From positions 1-64,000 of the forward strand of contig CAZICM010000017.1 in assembly GCA_964537685.1 (NCBI GenBank): a stretch of DNA of 64,000 nucleotides, given 5' to 3'. Positions 42,226 through 50,880 of this stretch are shown here, one piece after another; position 1 is the stretch's first letter, and each line of letters opens with the position of its first letter. This DNA comes from CAZICM01 sp964537685 (lineage in GTDB: Bacteria > Myxococcota_A > Polyangia > Polyangiales > Polyangiaceae). A program made the translations under genes and the position numbers. The notes below the pieces were generated by a model. The model was not told the origin of the DNA and made no database searches. It saw nothing but the letters and a program-made list of their open reading frames with translations.

Positions 42226-44838
42226 ATGAAGCGTTCCAGCCGTACACCTGATCTGCCGACTCAATCTCATCCCGCATCCCGTACCACCTATGTCCGCCGG
42301 CCTTTTGCCGCAGCGGCGCTCGTTGCATTGACCGCCAGCCTCGGAGCATGCAGCCCCGACAATCCCGTCCCAAATCCGAGTGAGGCCCCGAAGTATCCCA
42401 GCGAAGATCTCGAGATCGTCGTCGATAACCTAGGTATCTCGCATGTTTACGCGAAGAGCGACGCCGACGCGTTCTACGGCGCCGGCTATGCGATGGCCCG
42501 CGATCGCCTGTTTCAAATGGAGCTCTGGCGCCGCCAGGCCCTTGGCCGCAAGGCAGAGCTCTTCGGTGAGGCGGCGCGCAAAAGCGATGTCTTTATGCGT
42601 ACGATCAATTTCTCAGCTCTAGGCGCAGCGGACGCGGCGCACTTTAGAAAGCAGCGTCCCGAGGACGCAAAGCTGCTCGATGCATGGATTGCGGGCATCA
42701 ATCACCGCATCGACGAAATCAAGAATGGCGAAGCTCCGCGCCCCTATGGCCTGCGTGAGACCGAGTTCAATCTGATCCCTGAGCCTTGGATCGACGCGCA
42801 CACCTTCGCCATCGGCAAAATGCTGGTGTTTGGCCTGTCGAATTCGCTCGATCGGGACATTCTCGCAACAGCCCTGCTCCGCCTCGTTCCAAGTACAGCC
42901 GCATCTCTGCCTGTGCTGATGCCCGCCTTCGATATGTTCACGATGTATCAAGATGAGCCGGACAAAAAGCCTGGATCGCCCGCGCCCGCACCGCCTCCGC
43001 CACCTCTGCCTCCAGGTTTTAGCAAGCCCGTTCCGGCGGATACGCCGTTCTATTACCGGCCCGTAATGCCTCCGACGGCGTCCAACAACTGGGCCGTCGC
43101 GGGGATGCACACAGACAATGGAAAGCCTTTGCTTGCAGGCGATCCGCATCAAAGCCTGACGAGCCCGAGCCGCCTTTGGCCCGTTCACATGAACAGCGCC
43201 GATGCGGGAGGGAACTTCGATGTCATCGGCTTTGCCTTTGTCGGCACGCCCACAGTCGAGCTTGGCCACAATGCTCATGTCGGCTGGACCGCCACGACCA
43301 ACTTCGCCGATGCGATGGATCTTTGGGATGTGGCCGTGCTGCCTACGTCGAAAACGGTGAAAATCGGCGGTGAAGTTGCCGATATCGTTCCGCGCGACGA
43401 GACCATCCGTGTTCGCAAAGACGGGGCGCCCGTGGGTCAGGGAGAAGACTATGTGATCAGCGTGCGCGAAGTTCCTGGCTACGGCGTCATCCTTCCGGAG
43501 GAGATCCTTCCCGTGCCTCGCGCATTCCTCGCCGATGGGCAAATCCTCCTCAACTGGACGGGCTTTAAGGCCACGATGGAACCCGCCGCTTATATCGATA
43601 TCGACCGCGCAAAGAACCTCGACGAATTCGAAGCTGCCGCCGATCTGATGAACGCGGGCGCGGTGAACTACGTGAGCGCAAGCAAAGACGGCATCGGGTA
43701 TCACGTTCATGTGGATGTGCCCGATCGGGGCGATCCAAAAACGCGGGATATGCCTTGGCATATCGTGGATTCATCCGACAAGGAAAGCCTATGGAACCGC
43801 GGATTTCTTCCGCCTTCACAGCTTCCCCACGAACGCGATCCGGCCCGCGGATTCATTGCCACGGCCAATAACGACCCCTGGGGCCACACAGCCGATGGCA
43901 ACGTTCAAAACGACGATTTCTATTATGGAGCGTTCTTCGCCAACGGTGCCCGCAACAAGCGCATCGATGAATCGATCCGGGGGCTCATCGCAGGCGGAAA
44001 TAAGATCACCCGCGATGATATGGAAGCGCTTCAGCAAGACGTAAAAAGCGTTCTCGCCGAGCATCTCGTTCCGAAGCTCACCGAAGCAGTCGCCGCGATT
44101 CCAACCGATCCCACGCTGAGCGCTTATGTTGGCCGCACCGATCTCGAGTCCCTCGCGGCTACCCTCGGCGCATGGGATCTGCGCTTTGTACGAAGCGAAA
44201 AAGCGCCGGTCATTTACCTGGGCCTCGAGTGGTTTGCATGCAAGCGGGCATTTGAAGCCGCGTTCACACCCGCCATGTTCAGCGCGGTCGCCTCGGCATC
44301 CAACTCCACCTTCCCCAGCGTCCTTCACAACGTCATCACCAAACGCTTCCAAGGCGCAGATGCCTATATGCCAGGCGGGCAAAACGCATTCTTGATGGGC
44401 GCGCTCGACGACACCGCCACATGGCTAAAACAGCGCTTTGGCTCGCTCGACGCGGCCTTCACACTCGCAGACGTTCACGCGGCCGAGTTCAGCAGCGAAT
44501 ATGGCGGAGAACTCGCTGTCGATCCCATCACCGTCGATGGACATCTGGACACAGTCAACGTCGCCTACGCTCCGTTTTTCGATGCGGAGGGCGCAGTCCT
44601 CAATCAATTCCCCGCGCATGAAATGGCGCTCTACCGCATGATTGTCGGCTTCAACGAACAAGGCCGCGCCACCGCCACCATCAACTTCGCCAGGGGCAGC
44701 CGCGAAGATCCAAACGATCCTCACTTCGATAGCCAAAACGACATTTGGGCGAAGGGCGAACATGTGCCGCTCCCCTTCGAGCGCGCCGATGTAGAAGAAA
44801 AGGCCGGCGAACGATTCACACTCAAAGCGAACAAGTAA
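42226..44838 (+). CDS. Penicillin acylase-family N-terminal nucleophile hydrolase, lipoprotein
   Basis: 870 residues. Predicted acylase that cleaves amides such as acyl-homoserine lactones or penicillins after self-cleavage. The ATG at 42226 follows an AAGGA site. The signal peptide ends in SLGAC; an RR-x-F motif before the hydrophobic part (VRRPFAAAALVAL) allows Tat export. The alpha subunit contains YGAGYAMARDRLFQMELWRRQALGR. A Pro-rich spacer (PAPAPPPPPLPPG) precedes the nucleophile Ser286 in ASNNWAVAG, followed by the usual GKPLLAGDPHQSL and GHNAHVGWTATTNFADAMDLW. The C-terminus has the GGQNAFLMGALDD-like end. Cleavage of the spacer is expected from the family. Substrate is unknown; quorum-signal or lactam cleavage is speculative. 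Confidence 0.88.
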   Translation: MKRSSRTPDLPTQSHPASRTTYVRRPFAAAALVALTASLGACSPDNPVPNPSEAPKYPSEDLEIVVDNLGISHVYAKSDADAFYGAGYAMARDRLFQMELWRRQALGRKAELFGEAARKSDVFMRTINFSALGAADAAHFRKQRPEDAKLLDAWIAGINHRIDEIKNGEAPRPYGLRETEFNLIPEPWIDAHTFAIGKMLVFGLSNSLDRDILATALLRLVPSTAASLPVLMPAFDMFTMYQDEPDKKPGSPAPAPPPPPLPPGFSKPVPADTPFYYRPVMPPTASNNWAVAGMHTDNGKPLLAGDPHQSLTSPSRLWPVHMNSADAGGNFDVIGFAFVGTPTVELGHNAHVGWTATTNFADAMDLWDVAVLPTSKTVKIGGEVADIVPRDETIRVRKDGAPVGQGEDYVISVREVPGYGVILPEEILPVPRAFLADGQILLNWTGFKATMEPAAYIDIDRAKNLDEFEAAADLMNAGAVNYVSASKDGIGYHVHVDVPDRGDPKTRDMPWHIVDSSDKESLWNRGFLPPSQLPHERDPARGFIATANNDPWGHTADGNVQNDDFYYGAFFANGARNKRIDESIRGLIAGGNKITRDDMEALQQDVKSVLAEHLVPKLTEAVAAIPTDPTLSAYVGRTDLESLAATLGAWDLRFVRSEKAPVIYLGLEWFACKRAFEAAFTPAMFSAVASASNSTFPSVLHNVITKRFQGADAYMPGGQNAFLMGALDDTATWLKQRFGSLDAAFTLADVHAAEFSSEYGGELAVDPITVDGHLDTVNVAYAPFFDAEGAVLNQFPAHEMALYRMIVGFNEQGRATATINFARGSREDPNDPHFDSQNDIWAKGEHVPLPFERADVEEKAGERFTLKANK

Positions 44839-44882
44839 ACGCCGCTCTATTCCGCGCTTATGAAAGTGATAATGTAGGCTTC

Positions 44883-45845
44883 GTGCAGCTCTTACCCCTT
44901 AGTAACGAGCAAATCCAAACCAGTCTGCGCGCCATGAAAACCGTCGCCCTAGCTCACCGCGAGCTGGGCGACGAAGAGCGCACTCTCTTGTATTCCGTCG
45001 GTGAAACCCTGGGCGTTCACACGCCGGCCGACGCCCTCGAGCCCATTACCGCCATGGAGCTCGCTCAGATCTTTCCCGATCCCGATGCCCGGCTCCATGT
45101 TGCTCAGCTCCTTATTTTCACAGCGCTGATCGACGGCACGCTCAGCCAGGAAGAGCGGCGCGTCATCGACGATTTCGCCGCGGAGCTCGGGGTGGAAGAC
45201 CACAGCCTTCACGACTTCCGCCTCCTCGCGACGCATCACCTCGACACCCTTCGCCGCGATATGGTTCGGCGGAGCTCTTTTCCGCGCGGCACCGTCAGCC
45301 CTGAACGCGAAGAACCCGAAGGCTGGCGCGGCCTATGGCAGCTCTTTCGCGCCGCCACAGAACCGCCTGAAAACATCGAAGATGCCTGGCGCTTCAAACA
45401 GCTTGGGCTCATGGCAGAGGGCAGCTTTGGCCGCCACTACTGGGCTTTTATGACCGAGCGCCGCTATCTCTTTCCCGGCGAGCGGGGTGCTGCGATGCCC
45501 AAGGAAAACCCTCACGATTTTTTGCATGTCCTCACGGGCTACGACACCGACGACCCGGGCGAACTCGAGCTCACCGCCTTTTCGGCCGGCATGTCCAAAC
45601 TGGAAGACCCCTTTGGCCTTCTCTTTGGCACCCAATGCATGCTTCACCTGGGCCGCAAACTCCGCGAACCTTATGCCAGCCTCCGCGCGGCGCCCGCGAG
45701 CTTCAATACCGATCGAATTGCCCGCGCCTACCGCCGGGGCTTATTGGCAACGGTGGACCTACTCAACGATGGCTGGGATATTCAATCGGAATTGGAGCGC
45801 CCGCTCGAAGAACTGCGGCGCGACTACAACATTCATATTGCCTAA
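44883..45845 (+). CDS. TerB-like and COQ4-like fusion protein
   Basis: About 320 residues. The N-terminal 130 resemble TerB-like helical domains (TVALAHRELGDEERTLLYSVGETLG, LIFTALIDGTLSQEERRVIDDFAAELG). The C-terminal half matches COQ4: the metal site HDxxHx11E is exact (H211, D212, H215, E227 in HDFLHVLTGYDTDDPGEL), followed by GELELTAFSAG. COQ4 proteins act in ubiquinone-type head-group chemistry. No TerB-COQ4 fusion is familiar to me, though the pattern may be more common in Myxococcota. The start is uncertain: GTG at 44883 is chosen after the acylase stop; ATG at 44934 is possible, and the frame is open upstream to 44745. Confidence 0.72.
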   Translation: MQLLPLSNEQIQTSLRAMKTVALAHRELGDEERTLLYSVGETLGVHTPADALEPITAMELAQIFPDPDARLHVAQLLIFTALIDGTLSQEERRVIDDFAAELGVEDHSLHDFRLLATHHLDTLRRDMVRRSSFPRGTVSPEREEPEGWRGLWQLFRAATEPPENIEDAWRFKQLGLMAEGSFGRHYWAFMTERRYLFPGERGAAMPKENPHDFLHVLTGYDTDDPGELELTAFSAGMSKLEDPFGLLFGTQCMLHLGRKLREPYASLRAAPASFNTDRIARAYRRGLLATVDLLNDGWDIQSELERPLEELRRDYNIHIA

Positions 45846-45851
45846 ATTCAC

Positions 45852-47816
45852 TTAAAACGGTGGAGGCTCCTCCATCGCCTTGCCGTTTTTCACCCGCCCC
45901 TTCAGCATTTCAAGCGTTAATTCTAGGGCTTTCTTTCCCGATGCATTCTCATCCAGCGCAGACAGCTTTTCCTCCAGCAGCGAAACCACACGGCTGGCCG
46001 CGATTTCCGCGATTTTAATATCACTCGATTTGTCATTCAATACAATCGAATATTTTTGCTCGGCACACTCCTGGAACGCTTTTAATATTTTATAAGACTC
46101 CCTTTTCTTGCTGTCCTCCGCCCATCGGTAGTCCGGCCCCAGCACCGCATCTATACCAAATGCCGCCCAATCGCATGCCTTCGCATATTCAAATTCGGAA
46201 GAGCTTTTGGACAGCTTTTTAGCCCAATACCCAGCGATCTCCCGAATACCTAAATATTCCTCGGCATAGCCAATCCTAGGCCAAAACCCTCCAAAACTCG
46301 CCGCAAAATCCCCGCTTAAAGAAAGGGCTTCTTGTTCCACGACTGCAAAATCCGCCTTTCGCGCGGCGGACTCCATCTTAAGAGCCCTGGGTAAAACCTT
46401 TGAAGCCCTCAATCGCTTAAATGCGGGCAAATCGATCGACCATTGCATCTTTTCTACTGAAATGGTTCCCCTTGAAAATTCCGAAATGGATTTGTCGATC
46501 ATCGGAGGCATATTAGGCCCCCTGTTCAGAGGCAACTCATCCACACCCGCATACTTGGGCACCGCTTTCGATTCCTTATCCTCAGGCAGAGGCAACAAAG
46601 CGCCCTCCACAGCCACCACCACCGGCGAAAAACGCACCAACGACAGCTTCACTCCACCACCTCCCATCATGGAATGAAGCGTTTTTGTTAAATCGCCATC
46701 GCTGGACAAGTCGCCCGAGGTCGGGAACACCGTTTTGGGAGGCAACATCGCATTTAATTTCTTTGCATCTGCTTCAGATAACTTCAGGGCATAACGCCTG
46801 GAACCCATTTCCCAATGAGGCAAATCCAAAAAAAACTCTTTGGGATCTTTATCTCCCCGGGTCAAGTAGCCGGCCAATCTAACTTTGGGAGGAAGCTGTC
46901 CCAATACAGCTTTTTTCAAGGCTTCTTGCCCGCTATTTGAGCTTAGGCTTTTGGAGTCGGGCAATGGAATAGGCCATAAGAAGCCATGATCCATATATTG
47001 AAATGAATACGGCCGCTCAGACACGACCAAATACAAATGCTGCTCGGTATCACCGGCTCCTGTACCAAAGAGCCGAACCGAAGCAAAATGCTGCGCAAAT
47101 GCGGAAATCACCTGAAATATCCTGGGCTCTGATGGACGGCCCATCATACGAATACAACCAAAACCGTTTCGATCCAGGCCATCCCTAAACGCTTTCAGGA
47201 CATCCGCCTGCAACAGCGATGCGGGCAACTCCTTCCCGGCAAAGGCATCCAGCACTATCGCACCATAGATCTTTTTATTGGCCTTCAGATACGCCGCGCC
47301 ATCACTCAATATTGCATCCCCTTGAAATCCAAAATATTTCCTTGCGAAATCGATAACGGCAGGCTCAATTTCTACAGCATCAACCTTTTTATGCGTATCC
47401 CGAAGCATATTCACGGTAGCGCCGCTGCCCAATCCAATCACCAGCACCTCGCCAACAGACGGCTGAACCGCTTCAAAGATAGATGCGATAGGATCCATTG
47501 CTAACAGCGGATCTTCCGTTTTATCGATTCGCATCGCGGCGTGCACCACATCGTCAATCAAAAGCCACCGAAAACCATCTTTTTCCTCCACGCGAATCGC
47601 CGCGCCGTTTATACCTTTGGCGGAAGCGGGCAAGGGTGCCGGCGCCGGCGGAGCCGCCACCGAATGAGAAGCCGCGGGGGCAGAGGCCGAAGCTTGTAAC
47701 AGCGGCGAAGCCGAAGCGTGTTGCGAAGGGTTAAGCGCGGTCTTTGAAGGCGCGGGCGGCTCAGAACAAGCGGCCAAAAGGCAGGATGCGGCGCAGAGGA
47801 TAGACTTGGGGCTCAT
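45852..47816 (-). CDS. Lipoprotein with spermidine-synthase-like methyltransferase fold
   Basis: 654 residues. The signal peptide ends in LLAAC and is followed by an Ala/Ser/Pro linker. Residues about 100-270 have the Rossmann fold of spermidine synthases: VLVIGLGSGATVNML (GxGxG-like), VDAVEIEPAVIDFARKYFG (acidic residue after strand 2), DGAAYLKANKKIYGAIVLDAF. The aspartate pair for polyamine chemistry (DxxDP) is not present. The remaining 380 residues match nothing I know, include ESAARKADFAVVEQEALSLSG and a helical end. A cofactor-binding fold on an exported lipoprotein is unusual, since SAM-type donors are cytoplasmic. It may be an enzyme with other cofactors, or inactive. Base use is AT-richer than its neighbours. 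It converges with the COQ4 gene. Confidence 0.75.
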   Translation of the reverse strand: MSPKSILCAASCLLAACSEPPAPSKTALNPSQHASASPLLQASASAPAASHSVAAPPAPAPLPASAKGINGAAIRVEEKDGFRWLLIDDVVHAAMRIDKTEDPLLAMDPIASIFEAVQPSVGEVLVIGLGSGATVNMLRDTHKKVDAVEIEPAVIDFARKYFGFQGDAILSDGAAYLKANKKIYGAIVLDAFAGKELPASLLQADVLKAFRDGLDRNGFGCIRMMGRPSEPRIFQVISAFAQHFASVRLFGTGAGDTEQHLYLVVSERPYSFQYMDHGFLWPIPLPDSKSLSSNSGQEALKKAVLGQLPPKVRLAGYLTRGDKDPKEFFLDLPHWEMGSRRYALKLSEADAKKLNAMLPPKTVFPTSGDLSSDGDLTKTLHSMMGGGGVKLSLVRFSPVVVAVEGALLPLPEDKESKAVPKYAGVDELPLNRGPNMPPMIDKSISEFSRGTISVEKMQWSIDLPAFKRLRASKVLPRALKMESAARKADFAVVEQEALSLSGDFAASFGGFWPRIGYAEEYLGIREIAGYWAKKLSKSSSEFEYAKACDWAAFGIDAVLGPDYRWAEDSKKRESYKILKAFQECAEQKYSIVLNDKSSDIKIAEIAASRVVSLLEEKLSALDENASGKKALELTLEMLKGRVKNGKAMEEPPPF

Positions 47817-47876
47817 GGCGCGAGTGTAAACCCAAAGTCCGCGCTTTCGCCATACCTTCTTGCGAAGGTACGCCGG

Positions 47877-48839
47877 CTATGTCCTTGATGGATTCCGCAT
47901 ACCCCATGCAAATGGATCATCCGGATCGAACAGCAGCGAAGCCTCGGCATTCACATAAGCCTTCGCCCTAATGGTAGGTATAACTCCCCCGTCTTCTAGA
48001 GGCTCGACCCACCCTTCAAAGATGGTTCCCACAATACTCTCTTGCCTCCAGATCTGTCCGGCCCCAAGTTTAGCATCCTCATACAAACAGGCTAATTTAG
48101 CGCTGGTACCCGTACCGCAGGGCGATCGATCGAAAGCCTTGCCCGGACACAAGACAAAATTCCGGCTATGCCCATGCTCTGTCCCGGGTGGACCAAAGAC
48201 TTCAACATGATCGATCTCTTCACCGTTTTTCCCTGTGATTCCAAGAGCTTTAAGGGTTTCACGAATGCTCCAAGTGAAGGTTGTGAGCGCTTCTACATTG
48301 GCCCAAGTCAATTTGACAGGAGATTCCCCTACCAAGAAAAACCAATTTCCGCCCCAAGCGATATCGCCGATAACCAAACCATAGCCGGGCACCTCGACAG
48401 AAACGGCTTTTTTATATCGAAAACTGGGCACATTTCGCAAAGAGACCGACATATCCTCGTGCAGTTCCGCGCTGACAATGCCCACAGGCGTTTCGATGCG
48501 ATGAATGCCGGGAGAGATCCGGCCCAAATGGTGCAGCGTGGCCATCAGGCCGATCGTACCATGCCCACACATTCCTAAATAGCCGATATTATTAAAAAAT
48601 ATAACAGCGGCGGCACAGCTTGAATCGCTGGGAGCAAGAAGAAGAGCCCCGACCATAGGATCGGAACCTCTGGGTTCATTCACAATGGCCGATCGAAAAT
48701 GGTCAAACGACGATTGAAAGATATTCCGGCGTTCGACCAAAGAACCCGAGCCTAGATCCGGACCGCCCGAGATAACGGTCCGGGTGGGTTCGCCTTGGGT
48801 ATGGGAGTCGATGATGCGGATAGAATGTAAAGAGCTCAT
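47877..48839 (-). CDS. Hydroxyproline epimerase, proline racemase family
   Basis: Proline-racemase fold of about 320 residues. Both catalytic cysteines are present: MCGHGTIG (first) and DRSPCGTGTSAKLA (second), so it should be an epimerase or racemase and not a trans-3-hydroxyproline dehydratase, where one is replaced. N-terminal IDSHTQGEPTRTVISGG is the 4-hydroxyproline epimerase signature. Substrate is likely trans-4-hydroxy-L-proline, from collagen-like or plant protein; no hydroxyproline catabolic genes flank it. Start is uncertain: ATG at 48839 fits the family N-terminus; in-frame ATG at 48857 and GTG at 48896 are alternatives, none with a good site. It diverges from the AAA ATPase gene, only a short gap away. 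Confidence 0.85.
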   Translation of the reverse strand: MSSLHSIRIIDSHTQGEPTRTVISGGPDLGSGSLVERRNIFQSSFDHFRSAIVNEPRGSDPMVGALLLAPSDSSCAAAVIFFNNIGYLGMCGHGTIGLMATLHHLGRISPGIHRIETPVGIVSAELHEDMSVSLRNVPSFRYKKAVSVEVPGYGLVIGDIAWGGNWFFLVGESPVKLTWANVEALTTFTWSIRETLKALGITGKNGEEIDHVEVFGPPGTEHGHSRNFVLCPGKAFDRSPCGTGTSAKLACLYEDAKLGAGQIWRQESIVGTIFEGWVEPLEDGGVIPTIRAKAYVNAEASLLFDPDDPFAWGMRNPSRT

Positions 48840-48920
48840 TGAAAAAATGCTGGTCATCGGGTTGGAGAAGGCACTATATCCATAAGCGATCGACACCTAA
48901 CGACACAACCGCTGTTTGCC

Positions 48921-50183
48921 ATGCGCCTATTAAAATTATCGCTGGAAAATATTGGGCCATTTGATCGGGCCGAACTTCAATTTCTTGATACGCCCGGCGA
49001 CCCGGTGCCGGTTGCGCTGATCACAGGCTTAAATGGAACGGGAAAAAGCATTTTGATTGATGCGATCCGGGGAGCATTTGGACCGAATTATGCGTATCTG
49101 GAGCGCCAAATTTGGCGTGAGAATACTCCCTTTGAATTAAAGGCCAATTTCTTTTTAGAAAATACAGCTTGTGAAATTCAATGCCACAAAGGAATGTTCT
49201 CCCAGCCTGGTGTCTATTATTTATCGCCGGCAAATGCCAACCATCAAATAGGCAAAATCATTTCTCGACCGGCTGTGGCGTCCAACCTAGCTCAATGCCC
49301 GCCATGGATCGTCGATTATTGGCGCGCGAATTTGGGTACGGGAACCTATGAAATCCCCGCCCTTAAGGCCCCCAAACACAAGGAATTTTTGCACAACAGC
49401 CTTCAGGGAACGCTGCGCAACGCCGAGATCACAGAACTGATCACCTATTATGATTATTTTCGGGATAGCCGGGACCCAGACGAGAAAGCCACGGGCGAGG
49501 CATTTTATCAGATGGCCGAAAAAATTGTTCGGCTTGGCACGCTGGACGGCGAATTAAAGCCCGTAAAGCGGGCGGACTTAATGCCCAGGGTCAGCCAAAG
49601 CGGCCATATTGTCCCCATTGCCAATATCAGCAGCGGCAACGCCTATTTTATTCAGCGAATGATCTCACTCCTGGGGAAAATGTTTAGCGTTCACACCCTG
49701 CTAAAAACAGATCCCAAAGAAGCCCACAATATCCCCGGGCTATTGCTAATCGACGAAATCGAAAATCATCTGCATCCGGCTTGGCAGAAAAGATTCCTGC
49801 CCAATATCCGCGAAATATTCCCCAACCTTCAAATCATTGCCACAACCCACTCGCCCTTCACCCTCGCCTCTGTACCAGGAGCAAGAGTATTTGTTTGTAA
49901 ATATGACCAATCTCATCGAAATTGCACCGTCGAGGAGGAAAGCGGTAATTATGCCAATAAACCTATTGAGCAAATCCTTATTTCCGACGCATTTGATGAG
50001 ACCCGCGCATGGAGCGAAGAAATATCCAAGCTCCTTGACGATCATGACAAGGCGATTGAATCGGATAATCTCGACGAGCAAATACGCATCGAGCAAAAAC
50101 TAAAAGCATTAAACCCCAATTACTTTGCCTATATCGATCTGGATCGCCGCATCGCAGAACGAAGAAAGGGAGCCGGAACGTGA
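48921..50183 (+). CDS. ptuA: AAA ATPase of a Septu-like defence pair (PtuA-like)
   Basis: 420 residues. RecF/OLD-type ABC ATPase: Walker A GLNGTGKS (36-43), a long middle insertion, a degenerate signature ISSGN, and Walker B LLLIDEIENHLHPAWQKRF (about 273-291), then the TTHSPFTLAS switch. Paired with a TIGR02646-type HNH protein it has the layout of Septu, where PtuA and PtuB together block phage. The two genes overlap by four bases (GTGA), so equal expression is expected. No membrane helix. AT-richer than the operon to its right, which fits recent acquisition. Alternative: a stand-alone AAA/HNH pair of another defence type (for example a retron effector), but no reverse transcriptase is near. 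Confidence 0.75.
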   Translation: MRLLKLSLENIGPFDRAELQFLDTPGDPVPVALITGLNGTGKSILIDAIRGAFGPNYAYLERQIWRENTPFELKANFFLENTACEIQCHKGMFSQPGVYYLSPANANHQIGKIISRPAVASNLAQCPPWIVDYWRANLGTGTYEIPALKAPKHKEFLHNSLQGTLRNAEITELITYYDYFRDSRDPDEKATGEAFYQMAEKIVRLGTLDGELKPVKRADLMPRVSQSGHIVPIANISSGNAYFIQRMISLLGKMFSVHTLLKTDPKEAHNIPGLLLIDEIENHLHPAWQKRFLPNIREIFPNLQIIATTHSPFTLASVPGARVFVCKYDQSHRNCTVEEESGNYANKPIEQILISDAFDETRAWSEEISKLLDDHDKAIESDNLDEQIRIEQKLKALNPNYFAYIDLDRRIAERRKGAGT

Positions 50184-50845
50184 TTTTTATTCGCCGCCTC
50201 CCCGAACCGCAAGCCTTGGCCGATCATAAAACTCAGTGGACAGAGAGATATCTTAAAGATAGGGATACAACCCCAAAGAAAAAACCTGAGAGTAAACAGT
50301 ATCGGCACAATCAAATTAAAAATGCATTGCAAGCCATGAGTCATGGCAAGTGTTTTTATTGTGAGTGCAAACTCGAAGAAAATGAAGGCGAGGTCGATCA
50401 TTACATCGAAACATCCGAATGCCCGGAAAAAGCTTTTGAATGGGAAAATCTTTATTGGTCATGCAAGGACTGCAATAAACAAAAACAGCCCAATACAAGC
50501 ATTTCAGTGAAGGATTGCCTCGATCCCTGCGATGAAAACATAAATCATCCCAATCATCTCACATTTAATTCGTATACCATCCGGCCCCTCAATCAATCCT
50601 CTAAAGGGGATACCACGATTAGGAAATATAGTCTGAATCGTCAGGCGCTTAAATTAATGCGCTCCGAAGCACTTCATCAATTTAACAATAAGTATGTTGA
50701 AATCCTAAAGAATATGACGCGCGAAGGCCGGGCCACCATGAACGCCCACGAATACGAAACACTTCGTTCCTTCGCCGATGCTTCGAGTCCTTTCTCCTTG
50801 ATGTTCCGGGCACTCCTAAGATCGGGGGACATCGAAATCCCCTAG
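50180..50845 (+). CDS. ptuB: HNH nuclease of a Septu-like defence pair (PtuB-like)
   Basis: 221 residues. HNH/treble-clef nuclease with C58, C61, His74 (EVDHYI), Asn90 (ENLYWSC) and C95, C98, N99 (CKDCNKQK), the arrangement of the TIGR02646 PtuB group. A likely nickase or nuclease that acts when PtuA is triggered. GTG start overlaps the ATPase stop by one reading step. The C-terminal third is helical and unrecognised. The 60 bases from 50281 have only 22 G or C, against 45 of 60 from 51001, so base use differs sharply from the downstream operon. The next gene starts 35 bases downstream with no terminator seen, so read-through is possible. Confidence 0.78.
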   Translation: MIFIRRLPEPQALADHKTQWTERYLKDRDTTPKKKPESKQYRHNQIKNALQAMSHGKCFYCECKLEENEGEVDHYIETSECPEKAFEWENLYWSCKDCNKQKQPNTSISVKDCLDPCDENINHPNHLTFNSYTIRPLNQSSKGDTTIRKYSLNRQALKLMRSEALHQFNNKYVEILKNMTREGRATMNAHEYETLRSFADASSPFSLMFRALLRSGDIEIP

Positions 50846-50880
50846 CCCCGCAATATAAAAACCGATACAACCCAAAGGCC

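Noticed and set aside
42619..43761. Leftward 380-codon frame inside the penicillin acylase gene
   Set aside because: His/Arg-rich with no domain, and the acylase motifs on the other strand are complete.
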